Assembly: GCF_963855985.1 (NCBI RefSeq)
Contig: NW_026973566.1
Location: 310,001-374,000 of the forward strand
Source of the DNA: Ostrinia nubilalis
Lineage: Eukaryota; Arthropoda; Insecta; Lepidoptera; Crambidae
Direction: 5' to 3'
DNA: 64,000 nt
Below are positions 1 to 11,434 of the stretch, in pieces. The notes beneath the pieces were generated by a model. It did not search any database, was not told where the DNA came from, and saw nothing but the letters and a program-made list of their open reading frames with translations. The first letter of the stretch is position 1, and each line of letters opens with the position of its first letter. The position numbers and the translations under genes are program-made.

Positions 1-273
1 AGACCGCTCTGAAGAGCTCTTGAAATCTTGCGTACGTCGACAGTCCGATACTATTTCCTAATCGCGCGACTTTTTGCGAAGAAGGACCAATGAAAAGGGT
101 CCTACTGGGAACTTAAATGAAAGAGTGGACTGTATTTCGATAGGGCTGGTTTAATAGCCGTTTACAATTAGGTTTAAGTATTAAACTACGACGTGGTGAT
201 ACAAAATGGCGATCGCGAGTAGGAGGTCCGAACGAGTAGTACGTGCTATGTATGGCTGGGGGCCCAAGCGAGT
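1..273 (+). other. Probable 5' leader of LINE element A
   Basis: No gene is recognised here. The stretch lies directly upstream of the gag-like reading frame of element A and becomes GC-rich toward it, so it is probably its 5' untranslated region. The true 5' end of the element, and any duplication marking it, may lie outside the window. Confidence 0.35.
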
Positions 274-1112
274 GTGTGGCGCGCTCGGCGGCCGGCGCGC
301 TGCTCGTGGTGGTGGGATTCCTACCGCACGTCTCCTCCCGTGCGTCAAGACCGGTCCGCGACACCCGTCTGTCCCGCGGAGGACGGGTCGCCCGCACCAC
401 ACGAGGTTGCCCTACCCGGGGATTCGGGCATGGCCGCTGACGCCCAACGCAGCGGCGAGGAGGTCGCCCGTCCGTCGCAGCCTGCAGGTGAGTTGCACTC
501 CCCTGTCCCGCCCTCTCCATCGATTGAGTCACAGGCCTCCACCCCGTGTCTCTCGATTGGGGTGTCCTCTCTTCCGTCGGAGGGATCGTCCCTGCCAGCG
601 ATTAGCGAGGACCTCGAGGCTCGACTAGATGAGCTCGGCATCGACAAGCCGAACTTCCGCGAGATCGAGGACTCGTTTGCATGGCCGGATCTCGAGACCG
701 TTCCCGACAGGAGCCGAAGAAGAGAGAGCATGCTCCCTCCAAGAGGTAAGAGAACAGGAGTGGCGATGGACGAGGTTACGGTGCGTGTAAACGAATACCT
801 GCAGGCTGGGCTGGAGGCGCTCCGCACGGCTGGCAATATGAAGACCAAGTGCAAGGAGGAGGCCCAGGAGGCGCTGCAGGAGCTCTATGTAATCTGCCTC
901 TCACTGGCGGACTCTCGCTCTCGCCACCGACTTTCTCTGGAGGAAGAGAAAGCGAGGGCCGCGAGGGAGGTGGTGAGGATGGAGCGAGCTCACAACCGCC
1001 AACTAGCGGAGATCATTGGTAGGTATGAGAGGAGCTCTGCTGATCTTCTGGGAAGGGCAGGGGACCAATCGGCGGCCATAAAGGGCATTAGAGGCTGGCT
1101 CAATTTTGAACT
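274..1112 (+). pseudogene. ORF1 (gag-like) N-terminal part, R1-clade LINE element A
   Basis: This is the first half of the nucleic-acid-binding ORF1 protein of a non-LTR retrotransposon. It has a low-complexity Pro/Ser-rich start, a conserved block reading SFAWPDLE, and then a long charged helical region rich in Glu, Arg and Lys that looks like coiled coil. The frame opens at a GTG, so the real start is uncertain; an internal ATG near 430 is an alternative. The frame is cut at 1112 by an inserted minus-strand LINE and resumes in the codon phase expected if positions 1099-1112 and 3269-3282 are the same host bases duplicated on insertion. The rest of the gag, with zinc knuckles, lies at 3283-4418. 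R1-clade assignment rests on the combined gag, endonuclease, RT and RNase H layout. The copy is dead. Confidence 0.7.
1099..1112. repeat. 14-bp target-site duplication, left copy
   Basis: CTCAATTTTGAACT here is repeated exactly at 3269-3282. The two copies bracket the minus-strand LINE at 1113-3268, and one copy is enough to keep the ORF1 frame of element A. Confidence 0.9.
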
Positions 1113-3268
1113 TTTTTTAGATAGGGACAACCCACCACCACCCATGGCCATACCAACCTTGTGGTTATACTGGCCGAATCGCGGGAGGTGTGCGCGGAAT
1201 TGCGGCTGCCTAAGGCAGATTGCACTCCACCGCGCCACACTTCTTGACTCCCTACAAGTTATTTTTCTTCGTCCTTGTCCCTATATTTCAGTTCTCCCCC
1301 TTCTGGGGCCTGACAATCACGGCATGGATGGCACCATCTGGTGCCGTGCAGCGCTAGCTGTCCTCCTTCTATGCCAGCCGTACGCAAATTCGCGCAGCCG
1401 GGCGAAGTTCGCCTCCGAAGAGACGAGATCGGAGTACCAGGCAGGTCCGGGTCTCTCGAGCACGATCCCTTGAAGCAGAGCTTGGCGTAAGTCTTCGTAC
1501 AAAGGGCAGGACCACAGAACGTGCTGCCTGTCCTCTTCACGTTCCCCACATTCGCATTCCGCGGCGGTCCGGAGACGCATATCGCACAGGCGCTTGTTAA
1601 AGCACCCATGCCCCGTAAGTATCTGGGAAGTAACATAATCTGGTACGACCCAGCGCATGCCGAGTCTCCCAGCCACGTCGGGGAAGAATTGGAAGAGCTC
1701 GCGACCCTTCGTCTCCCCCTCCCATCTGGTCTGCCAAGTATCCAGCACCGACTCCAAAATTTCTCGTTTTCGTCTGCCACTCGCGTCCCTGGGCGTGTCC
1801 CTGCGGGCCACGTCCGTCATGCCAGCGCGGGAAACCTCCAAGTCCGCGGGTAATACGCCAGCAAGCACCGGGAGCGCGGCTGTGCTGACCGACCGATAAG
1901 CTTTGGTCAGTAGCACCAGTGCAGGCCGCTGCCCCCGGAGAATAGTGGTGCGCATGGACTGCACCGAGAGGCGCTCGTACCAGCATGCCGCTGCATACGC
2001 AAGGGAAGCATTTGGCCGCGCGATCTACGATCCCTTGCGCATGCATCGAGAACAGGAGACTGCTGTCGATTGCCACGCCGAGCACGGTTGCGACGTTCAC
2101 TGAACGGATCGACGCACCTCCGAAGCGAATGACTGGGGGTCTCTGGAGTTTTCCCCTGATCGTCATCGTAGATGACTTGGCAGGGGAAAAGCCCAGTCTG
2201 TTACGGACACCCCAGTCGGTCACCAGACTTAGGGTCTCGGCGGCCGCTGCTTCTATGGCAGCCCTCGAGTTTGCCTCGATCAAAATGGTGATGTCGTCGG
2301 CGTAAGCCACCATGCTAACCCCCCCTGGCATTGGCAATCGCAGCAAGTCGTCCATCAGGACGTTCCACAGTGTTGGTCCGAGCACGGATCCCTGCGGACA
2401 CCCCATGGTGGAAACCTTCCACAACACCCGGCTACCCGCGATCAGGGCAACCCGGCGTCCAGAGAAGTAGCTCGCCAACATCTTATAGATGTTAGGCGGG
2501 CATCCTCCCCTTTTCACCTTGACCATGATCATGGGTCACCAAGCATTGTCGAACGCACCAGAGATGTCAAGGAAGATCGCTTGGACATAGCGCGCCGTGG
2601 ACGTCCTGCCGGTACCTATGACGGCGTCAAGTGCCGTGACCGTGGACTTACCCGGAGAGAACCCATGCTGACAGTCCGAAATGCCACTGGATATCTGCGG
2701 CGCACACCACAGCATGACACGTTCAAGTAACTTCCCAAGGACGGACAGAAGCGTGATCGGACGGTACGCTTTTGGATCGGTGAGCGGCTTGTCATTGCCA
2801 TTTGGCAGGACCACGAGACGACCGTCCTTCCAGACGTCCGGGAGGACGCCTTCATCTATGCAGCGGGCATACACCAAATGGAATTCCACCGATGCAGCGG
2901 CCCAGACTTGGCGCAAAATCCTGGCGGTGACCCCGTCGAGCCCTGGTGCCGTGTTAGGCAACTGCCTAATCATGATTCCCAAATACTCACGAGTAGGAGG
3001 AAGGGCGGCGGGACCCGCAGGGAGGATGGCAGCCGAGGTCCGCACCTGGTTGTGGTACGCTGTGTCCTTAGACGGATCGTCGTCCGGGCACAGCGCATGC
3101 ACAAGACCGTGCATGGCTTCATCAACGCTCCCCGCGTGTCCCTCGGCGAACTTCGTGCCGTTGACCACGTTGGCGGGAGGACGGTTCCGCCCGCTGGCGA
3201 CTCGGTAGGCCAGACCCCAGGGGTCTTGGTTGCCGGACTCGGCAAGCCCCCGGAAATACGCGACTTAA
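1113..3268 (-). mobile_element. 5'-truncated R1-clade LINE inserted in element A
   Basis: A non-LTR retrotransposon lies on the minus strand. Its 3' end is on the left, where a T7 run at 1112-1118 represents a short poly(A) tail, and its 5' truncation point is on the right at about 3268. A perfect 14-bp duplication flanks it. It carries the RT and the C-terminal zinc-like domain but lacks gag and nearly all of the endonuclease, as expected from incomplete target-primed reverse transcription. Confidence 0.88.
1317..3268 (-). pseudogene. ORF2 reverse transcriptase, R1-clade LINE (truncated, frameshifted)
   Basis: Three minus-strand segments read in order as one ORF2. Segment 3268-2536 has the endonuclease-RT linker and RT fingers (PNTAPGLDGVT, KAYRPITLLSVLGKLLE) and a palm motif SGAFDNAW. 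Segment 2532-1597 has GCPQGSVLGPTLWN and the catalytic YADD. Segment 1964-1317 has the C-terminal region with TGHGCFNK and a Cys/His cluster (CECGEREEDRQHVLWSCPL) typical of R1-like elements. Each junction is a frameshift or stop, so the protein is not made. No RNase H domain is visible between RT and C-terminus. The RT family is certain; assignment to a named R1 lineage is not. Confidence 0.8.
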
Positions 3269-3282
3269 CTCAATTTTGAACT
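3269..3282. repeat. 14-bp target-site duplication, right copy
   Basis: Exact copy of positions 1099-1112; host element A resumes immediately after it. Confidence 0.9.
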
Positions 3283-3505
3283 GGCGGACCCTATCTCCCG
3301 CATAGAGCCCCTGCAGCGCCAACTGACTAAGCTCCGCAGTGAACTAGTGGCCATCGCGTCGGCCCCGCCGGGAGTTTCGGGCTCTGGCTCGATGGGGGCC
3401 CCGGCGGCACCTGAACTGGGGCCAAAATTGGACCTACTGTCCAGAGATGTAGGGCAGATGATCCTTTCAACATCTCTGGATGTAGGCCTTGGGGGAGACT
3501 GCTGA
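3283..3505 (+). pseudogene. ORF1 (gag-like) middle part, element A
   Basis: This continues the frame interrupted at 1112, beginning at LNFELADPISRIEPL across the duplication. It encodes a short leucine-rich helical stretch and a Pro/Gly-rich linker, then stops at a TGA at 3503-3505. The next segment of gag is in another frame and overlaps this one from about 3489, so a single-base indel occurred near 3490. This is degenerate sequence belonging to the same old LINE copy. Confidence 0.65.
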
Positions 3506-4418
3506 AAGGATCGGGGGTCTACTGGACCCAATAAGGCAGACCATAGAGCGAGTAGAGGCCCGCTTCGGGGCGGGGGTAGCGCCGGAGCCGCTCGCGCGGC
3601 CGGCTGGGACTCCTCGGGACTCCGCTCGGCGGAGTACCGGGGCGCGCAGGAAGTCTTACGCCGAAATGGTGAAGACACCTCGCTTCCCGGTCTTTGTCGA
3701 GTCTAGGGACCCGAGGGCCACGAGTCAGGACGTGGTGGGGGCCGTCAAGAGCGCAGTGGACGTGGTGAGCCTGGGAGTGGGAATCAGCGGAGTCCACCCT
3801 CTCACGAACCAGCGTGTCGCAATAAATTGTGACACGGAGGAGAGCCCGCATAAAGTGCAAAAGGCAATAAAGGAGTCAGGGAGCGACCTTGCGGCAACGG
3901 TGGGAACTCTGAGAAATCCCCTGGTGCGCCTTATCGGTGTGGCGGGCGACCTAGATGACACCAAGCTCGCCGACGCTGTCAAGAGGCAGAACAAGAGCAT
4001 CTTGGGCACGGACAGGCCTGTGCTGGTTAGAGTGCAGAGGAGGACGAGGGGTAGGACCCCCCAGATGACTAATGTCATCCTGGAAGTGGACCCTGCCACC
4101 TGGTCTTCTCTGTGCGACAACCGAATCAGGGTGGGCTTCCAAGCAGTCCTGGCTGTGGACCAGTCACCGGTAGTTCAGTGCTACAGGTGCCTGGCCTATG
4201 GCCACCAAGCTAGGGATTGCAGGGACCGCGTGGCCTGCGGTTACTGTTCCCAGGAACACGACACGAGGTCGTGTCCGAACCGGGAATCCCTCCCATCCTG
4301 CAGGAACTGCGGGGACGCCCCCGGGGCCCCTACTCTGTTGCATCCATCATACAGCCGAGACTGCCCCCAGTGGCAAAAATGGGACACTATAGCGCGCAGA
4401 TCAGTAAGATACTGCTAA
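3489..4418 (+). pseudogene. ORF1 (gag-like) C-terminal part with zinc knuckles, element A
   Basis: About 309 codons encode the conserved gag region of R1-clade LINEs: a basic segment (RRKSYAEMVK), a globular RNA-binding region, and a C-terminal Cys/His block. The knuckles read CYRCLAYGHQARDC, then a CGYC...HDTRSC unit, then a CRNCGD... unit. This part binds element RNA in the retrotransposition particle. The first codon in this frame is a TTG, because the segment is the frameshifted continuation of upstream gag and not an independent gene. Its stop overlaps the probable ORF2 start at 4379 by about 40 bases, the usual tight gag-pol spacing of this group. Confidence 0.75.
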
Positions 4419-6219
4419 GTAAGGGCGTCATAAAGATAACCCAGGCTAACCTCGGTCGTGGTTTTGCCGCCACCAAGGAATGCCTGGAGGAAGCAGTTAG
4501 ATCCCGCGCAACCGCTGTCCTCCTTCAGGAACCATACGTTGGCGTCTCGTGCCTCCGTGACCCTTGTTATCGGATCTTTTAAATTATGCCTAATTAGCCT
4601 TTATTTCGAAGGCACAGAGGACATCACGGAATATTTGTCAGAGCTGTCTGGAATCATGGACAGAACAGTGGCAGACGGATTCATTGTCGGGGGTGACATC
4701 AACGCAGCGAGCCCCTGGTGGGGATGCGGGGCGGAGGATGCGAGGGGAGCGGTCGTGGCGGACTTTTTCGCCCAGCACGACCTACACGTGGCGAACGAAG
4801 GATCAGAGCCTACGTTTTTCACAATTCGAGGCGGCCGACCATGCTCCAGCATCGTGGACGTCACTGCGGCCTCTTTCTCGCTTCTTCATCGTGTTCGAGG
4901 GTGGCGAGTAATCTGCGACGGCGCAGGCCTTTCGGATCATAGACCCATCGAGTTCTCCATCACCATCGGCAAGAATCGGGACGAGGAACTAACTCCCACC
5001 ACGACTTGGCGTTTCAATACGCCCAAAGCCGACTGGGCCTCTTTCCGCCACGCTCTTCAAGAGAGCCTGGAAGGGAGAGGGGTGAACACCAACACCATTG
5101 CGGCAGCCAATACAGGAGAGGAGCTCGATGAGGTCGTAAAGGCCTATACTGATGCGGTGATCGACGCCGCGGAGAAGACCATCCCTGAGAGGGGGCCGAG
5201 AAGGGGACCGCGAACTAGTCCGTGGTGGACGGAAGAACTGGACCGGCTGAAGAGGCAGAGTGCTGCCCTGCTGCGCCGCCTAAGAAGAGCGAATCCGCGC
5301 CGAAGACCTTACGTCCTCGAGGAGTACCAGCGAGCGAGAACCACCTACAAGGACGCTATACAGGGGGCCATTACCAAAAGCTGGAAGGAGTTCTGCACTC
5401 GTCAGGAGGGGGAGGATGTGTGGCGCTGCGCGTACAGAATAATAAAGAAGACCGCAAAACCCAGCCTGGGAGAGGAGCGATTGCTCAGAGATCCGCGCTC
5501 CGGGGACGTGCTGTCACCCGGCGCCTCTGCCCTCTTACTGACCGACACTTTTTACCCTACCGACGATCCTTCAACGGATGACGACTTTCACAGAGACGTC
5601 AGAGAGCGGGCCAAAGAGGAAATGGCGGCTCTGGAGACCGCGGAGGACTCTTTACTAGAGACGAGATCGCTGCGGTCCTGGAAAGTATGAGCCCTAAGAA
5701 GGCCCCTGGTGAGGACGGCCTAACTTCGGACATCTGTGCTGCTGCCTACCGTGCGGATGAGATCCTGCTGCTGGGCCTCTACAACCGATGCAGCCAGGTC
5801 GGACACTTTCCTGAACCTTGGAAGCGTGCAGTAATCAAAATTATCCCGAAGCCTGGGAAACCTGACTATTCAGCTCCCAAGGCCTACCGGCCCATAGGTC
5901 TGCTTCCTATCCTCGGTAAGGTATATGAGAAGCTCCACATCACGCGGCTCACATGGAGTCTTATGAGCCGAAACCAGCTTAACCCCCGGCAGTACGGCTT
6001 CCTTCCGCAGCCTGGCCAAGGCCAAAAAGATGGTGGCCCTAGTCTCCCTGGACATCGAGGGGGCCTTTGATAACGCCTGGTGGCCAGCTGTCCTGGGAGG
6101 GCTCCTGGACATGGGGGTCGAAGCCCAGACCATGAGGGTGCTCTCCAGTTACCTGAGGGATAAGTCGGTAACGGTCCGTTACCTCGAGCAGAAGGTCACT
6201 AAAACTACCAATAAAGGAT
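4379..6219 (+). pseudogene. ORF2 endonuclease and RT start, element A
   Basis: This is the 5' part of the LINE replicase: an APE-type endonuclease that nicks target DNA, followed by the reverse transcriptase. ORF2 probably starts at the ATG at 4379. Endonuclease motifs include QANLGRG, LLQEPYVG, IVGGDINAASPWWG and the late catalytic block GLSDHRPIEF. The linker has SPWWTEELDRLKRQ, and the RT fingers show KKAPGEDGLTSD, KAYRPIGLLPILGK and LDIEGAFDNAWW. Frame changes near 4578, 5660 and 6010 disrupt it, and some residues before the LDIEGAFDN motif seem to be missing. The ORF is then cut by the Copia element; the next RT residues, with the catalytic FADD, lie at 10844. Confidence 0.8.
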
Positions 6220-6224
6220 GCATG
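6220..6224. repeat. 5-bp Copia target-site duplication, left copy
   Basis: GCATG here and at 10839-10843 flank the Copia element. A 5-bp duplication is the normal size for Ty1/Copia integrases. Confidence 0.9.
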
Positions 6225-6405
6225 AATTGTGGAATATGGGAGTTCAAGGAAAGAAGTAATTCTTCAGCATTAAACTGTATTTAGCGTTTTCTACAATAAT
6301 ACACAACCACACCGGCCCGCCTCCATGACAGCAGAGGGGTTCACTTCCGTATCCGCTAGTGAGGTGACACGACATTAGTGATGTGGCATTGTTCTCACCA
6401 CAACA
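6225..6405 (-). repeat. Copia 3' LTR
   Basis: 181 bp. On the minus strand it begins TGTTGTGG and ends CACAATT. It matches the 5' LTR at 10658-10838 throughout by eye. The trailing AATT is not the canonical CA end, but both copies share it and the primer-binding site and duplication abut it. Confidence 0.92.
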
Positions 6406-6492
6406 CCCTTCCTCAATGACACATCTCCAACAAACAATTTCAAACTAACTTAAATGTTAATACACTTGCAACTCAGGGCCTAGTTTGTAAAA

Positions 6493-9400
6493 CTACATCT
6501 TACAAAATCCTACCTTGTTTCTACAGTTTTCAAATTTAGATTTAGCCAAAGGCTTAGTACACATGTCAGCAATTTGTTTTTCACTTTGTATATATTTTAG
6601 AATAACAATTTGTTTTTCAACTCTATCTCTAATATAATGATATTTCAAATCTATGTGCTTCAATCTTTTATGTTGTTCAGGGTTTTTTTGCAATATGAAT
6701 GGCAGATTGGTTGTCCTCAAACATAACAATTTGATTACACTTTAAATTAATTTCTGTCAGCAAGTTTATAATCCAACAACCCTCAGATATCCCGTTAGCT
6801 AAAGCAACATACTCAGCTTCTGTTGAAGATAATGATACACACTGTTGTTTACTGGACGACCATGAGACCGTGCACCCATACAACTGCATTATGTAGCCCG
6901 ATGTAGACTTCCGGTCAACCTGATCTCCTGCCCAGTCTGCATCTGTGTATCCAACCAAACATTCATCACCGTTCATACTGTAAACCAATTTCATATGTAA
7001 AGTTCCTTTTATATATCTTAAAATCCTTTTTAAACCCTTCCATACATCCTCATTTGCACAACCTTGGTAACGACTCAAATAACCCAAAGCATAACACAAG
7101 TCTGGTCGAGTACCTAACATAGCATACATAAGACTTCCAACTAACTTTCTACACTTTCTTGTCAATTCTTCATTCTGATAATCTTGTTTCTCAATTTTCA
7201 TTCCAGGATCCATAGGTGTACTAACCGGCTTGCATTCTTCCATCTTGTATTCCTTCAAAATTTCTTTCAAATAATCTATCTGATCAATTACTATTGACTT
7301 TTCATTCCTTTTAATGTTGATTCCTAGATACTTAGAAATTCCTTCCATGTCCTTCATATCAAAGTTTTCCTTAAGTGTTTCTTTTAGCTTTTCAATTTGT
7401 TTACTATTTTCTGAAATCAAAAGTATATCGTCTACGTATAATAGTACATAAAATCTTTTTTCCTGGCATGTAATATAAACAATAGTCACAGTTACTACGA
7501 TGAAACCCTTCCTGTATCATTAATTTATTGAACCTTTCATTCCAATATCTCGGTGACTTTTTCAGTCCATACAATGATTTTTGAAGTTTTAATACTTTTC
7601 CATCCTGTTCCATACCTTTTGGTTTTTCCAAATATACTTCTTCCTCTATATTTCCATACAAGAAAGCGCTTTTCACATCCATCTGCTGTATATCTAAACC
7701 ATACTTGCATGTTACAGCCAGCAAGATACGTAAAGTTGGTAGCTTGGCTACTGGAGCATATATTTCAGAATGATCAAACTTACTGTCTTGCTTAAAACCC
7801 CTAGCGACCAATCTTGCCTTATAGATACCTTCAGTTCTCTTCACCTTAAAAACCCACTTGCTGTCTATTGTCTTCTGACCTTTAGGTAAATCCGTTTCTA
7901 TCCATGTATTATTACTTTTCAGTGCTTGCAGCTCCCTATTTATCGCCTCCAACCATTCCTTACTATCCTTCCCAGTTATTGCCTCTTCATACGTTAAGTC
8001 TTCTTCTCCTTGTGCCGTCAATCCCACCTCATAATCTTTCAACCTTTGAGGGGTTTTTACTATTCTGCCACTCCTTGTTTTCCTTTCCTCCAACCTTGCT
8101 TCATCTGGGCTATGCCATTCTTCTGATTCATATTCCTCGTCCTTGTCCACATATCTCCTTTGACCAGCACCCACTTCAGATCTTCTTTCTCTCTCTTGTT
8201 CTTCATCAACATTTGTTATTTCTTCCGGTAAATTTCCATATTCCTTCTCTTCCATTTCCTCATCATTCTCTATATTCTCACTCTCTTCTCCCATTCTCTC
8301 CTCATCATCGCTATGGCACACCTCTTCTATGTCACCCTCCCTCTGACTGATCCTGTTATCTTCCATATCTTCATTTCTTTTCATTCCCAGCACAAAAACA
8401 ACATCTCTATGAGTTTCAACATCTCTCTTATTTTCAAACCAAATCCTATAACCTTTTGTATTTATTCCATAGCCGACAAACCTACCCATTTTTGCTTTTG
8501 AATCCCACTTTAGCCTTCTTTGTTTGGGGATGTGAGTGTATACTTCAGTTCCAAAAGATCTTAATGTATTGATGTCAAAACTTCGTTTATAAATTAGTTC
8601 ATATGGTGTTTTACCTTTCTGGCTACTGCAACCTGTCCTATTTATTGTGTACACAGCATTACTCACAGCCTCAGCCCACAACTCCTTGCTTACATCCGCA
8701 TTTATGATCATAGTTCTAGCTGATTCTACAATTGTTCGCATCTCTCTTTCTATTCTACCGTTTTGTTCTGGAGTATACGCCACAGTACATTCATGCAAAA
8801 TTCCTTTCCTTTTAAACACCCCTTCCAACTCCCTGTTTTTAAATTCCCCACCACCATCCGATCTAAACTTTTTCACCTTGCATTCAAACTCATTTTCAAA
8901 TTGCTCAAGAAACTCACATATTCTCTCTTTCGTCTCATACTTACTTTTAAGAAAATACACAAACCTGTAGTTACTGTAGTCATCCTTTAATAATAAAAAA
9001 TATGAAGACCCACCTAAAGATCTTGTCTCCATCGGGCCACATAAGTCTGCATGCACCAAGTCTCCTGGTCGCTCAGCACGGCTCTCACTGCTAAAGAAAG
9101 GCAACCTATGTTGCTTGCCCTGTATACAAGACCGACATTGATCAATCTGCCCTTCATATTTGACACTATTTTTATTTAATATTTCCTTGACATGTTTAAA
9201 ATTTTGATGGGCTAGTCTTTCGTGCCATGTGGACAAACTTAATAAAGCATTACAGTCATTTTGATCAGAGTTACTTTCAATCTTAAATTCCATTAAATAC
9301 AAACTTCCTACACGTTTAGCTTGAGCCATAACTGATCCATTTTTGAGAAATTTACAATAGTTTTCACTTGATGATAACATGTAGCCATGGTCAACAGCAC

Positions 9401-10517
9401 TAACCAAAGAAAATAAATTCACATTTAAATCAGGCACATATAACACATTATGCATGACAGAAGGTATGTATTCTGAGCCATTGTAAGCCAACAAATGTAT
9501 GTCCCCCATGCCTTCAACATTTAACCTTTTCCCATCCCCAACTATTACCTTTTTATCAATTTTACAAAAATTCTGAAGAAACCTTTTATTATATGTCATA
9601 TGTTCGCTAGCTCCTGAATCCATTATGAAATCCAAATTATTTTTAATATGTAATATAGGCTCTTGAACTATGAATGCATTTTTAAACTTATTTTGAGATA
9701 AATTACAGTTTTTAGCCAAATGTCCAGACTTGTTGCACTGATAACACTTTACTTGTTGGTTACACTCAGCAGCCATATGGCCGGTTTTGTTACAACGATA
9801 GCACTTTTTCTGATGACAGTCACGCTTCATGTGTCCAACTTTGCCGCACACAAAACACTTTCTATCACTGTTGCCATTTCCCTTGAATTTGGTTCTGGTC
9901 GCAAATGCAGATGATGTAGACTCCCCTTGGTTATTTCTTTCTTCTTCAATCAATAATCTTGAGGTTAGTTCCTTTAGGTTTTGTTGACACGCAGGCACCG
10001 ACTCCCAAGCACTTACAAAGTGTTTATATTTCTCTGGCAAAGACATCAAAATCTTGGTAATTAGCATATTATCTGATGGTGGTTCGTTCAACGTTCTTAG
10101 CTGGTTAGCTATTTCTTCCAGTTTTGAAATGAAGTTCATCATTGGTTCTTCAAAGGTTAAGTTAAAGAAACGTTGTTGTACGAGATGCACACTGACCTGC
10201 GATGAGGGCTCATACAAAGCAGATAACCTTTGCCACATTTCCCTGCTAGTCACACAGGACGACAAATACGTCATAACCTGTTCCTCAACTCTTGTTACAA
10301 TGATCTCCTGTGCTTTGTAATCCTTTTCATACCATGCTTGTTTTTCTTTCGAATCCTCTTCCTTAAGTAGCTCGCTGCCAATGACCACATCATACAACTT
10401 CTTAGCCCTTAGTATCACGGACAGTTGAAACCTCCATGCCCCCCAATTTCTGCCATTCAGCATCATACGCTGCTCCGCTCGACCCTCCATGATCTTGATT
10501 TTCGGAAACCTTCCCAA
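6493..10517 (-). CDS. Copia Gag-Pol polyprotein, two frameshifts
   Basis: The minus-strand polyprotein runs from 10517 (first ATG; a second ATG at 10490 is also plausible) to 6493. Gag comes first, with three CCHC knuckles at about residues 221-234, 239-252 and 258-271. A protease D-S-G motif follows at about residue 300. The integrase has its Cys pair at CRSC and a D491, D554, E590 triad (DD35E). RT includes QMDVKSAFLYG and YVDD, and RNase H includes TDADWAGD, SSTEAEYVA and EDNQSAIHIAK. The frame shifts twice, at an A6 run (7456-7461, minus strand) just before YVDD and at an A7 run (6683-6689) after IAKK. All conserved residues remain, so the shifts could be recent mutations or homopolymer sequencing errors. 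Confidence 0.92.
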
Positions 10518-10643
10518 CAGCTTAATTTCCGCACCACCTCGTGTGAAAACAGGTTACCCACACCAACCCACGCCGCGCCACTTCAGACAAAGATGCTAGT
10601 TTTATAGTCACTTTCCCTTAAACTCCAACACGCGTACGCGTGT

Positions 10644-10657
10644 CTGGGCCCATAACC
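10644..10657 (-). other. Copia primer-binding site
   Basis: On the minus strand GGTTATGGGCCCAG directly follows the 5' LTR. It is the primer-binding sequence I know from Drosophila copia, which is primed by an internal half-molecule of initiator tRNA-Met. Confidence 0.85.
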
Positions 10658-10838
10658 AATTGTGGAATATGGGAGTTCAAGGAAAGAAGTAATTCTTCAG
10701 CATTAAACTGTATTTAGCGTTTTCTACAATAATACACAACCACACCGGCCCGCCTCCATGACAGCAGAGGGGTTCACTTCCGTATCCGCTAGTGAGGTGA
10801 CACGACATTAGTGATGTGGCATTGTTCTCACCACAACA
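10658..10838 (-). repeat. Copia 5' LTR
   Basis: 181 bp, identical by eye to 6225-6405. It should carry the promoter and polyadenylation signals. The GCATG duplication follows at 10839-10843. Confidence 0.92.
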
Positions 10839-10843
10839 GCATG

Positions 10844-11167
10844 CAGGGCTCGATCGGCGGACCATTGCTGTGGAATATGCAGCTGGACCCCCTCTTGAGA
10901 GGAGCGGAGGGTCTCAAAGCGCACATACAGGCGTTCGCTGACGACATCGTGGTGGTCGCCGTGGCCGGGAACACTGAAGAGCTCGAGGCAGACGTCAACG
11001 GGGCCTTGAAGATGGTGGCAGAATGGGGCCGTCAGAACAAGATGAAGTTCGCCCCCTCCAAGACGCAGGCGATGTTGCTGACCAGGAAGCTCAAATTTGA
11101 CCTTCCCCGCTTTGAGCTCCTAGGTACCCAGTTGGAGCTCACGGATACGGTGCGTCTTCTTGGTCTT

Positions 11168-11168
<1 letters not shown>
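10844..11168 (+). pseudogene. ORF2 RT palm segment, element A
   Basis: Continuation of the element A reverse transcriptase after the Copia insertion. It has QGSIGGPLLWNMQLDPLL, the motif that follows the template grip, then the catalytic AFADDIVV and the helical region ending in TDTVRLLGL. The reading frame carries on by chance into the (GAAA)n start of the next insertion at 11169. The joint with the 5' part at 6219 restores the normal RT motif order, supporting Copia as a clean insertion. Confidence 0.82.
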
Positions 11169-11214
<46 letters not shown>

Positions 11215-11434
11215 AACATTTATTGCCATGGACATCACAGAAGACAAAAGATGTAAATAATAGAAAAAAAAGCAAATAAGACATAGGTGACATAAAACAT
11301 ACAATGAAAGTGAAAGTAAAACTGAGCAGTGCCACCCTGTCGCACAGCGATGTCCATCGCAATGGGACCCCACTCAGCATATGCCATGGCCCCCGGTGAG
11401 GGAGGCCACGACGCTGGTTTTCAGTGTGCCCCAT
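11169..11434 (-). mobile_element. SINE-like short retroelement, copy 1
   Basis: A 266-bp repeat flanked by GTCTTA (11163-11168 and 11435-11440). Read on the minus strand it starts GGGGCACACTGAAAACC, contains the core CTGAAAACCAGCGTC, and ends with AATAAATG followed by a (TTTC)n tail, the layout of a retroposed short element. A second copy sits at 53840-54692. No tRNA-type A/B boxes were seen, so it could be a SINE or the 3' tail of an unidentified LINE. Confidence 0.75.

Larger units (their letters stand above)
6225..10838 (-). mobile_element. Ty1/Copia LTR retrotransposon
   Basis: A 4614-bp LTR retrotransposon on the minus strand. Its two 181-bp LTRs look identical base for base, a GCATG duplication flanks it, the primer-binding site abuts the 5' LTR, and a purine tract (GAGGAAGGG on the minus strand) abuts the 3' LTR at 6406. 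Domain order gag, protease, integrase, RT, RNase H defines the Copia superfamily. It inserted into the RT domain of LINE element A. Identical LTRs point to a recent insertion. Confidence 0.95.

Noticed and set aside
11032..11434. Minus-strand frames through the SINE-like repeat (MGHTENQRRGLPHRG...)
   Set aside because: The same frame appears in the second copy of the repeat at 53840-54692. It is a by-product of a non-coding retroelement and lacks any domain.
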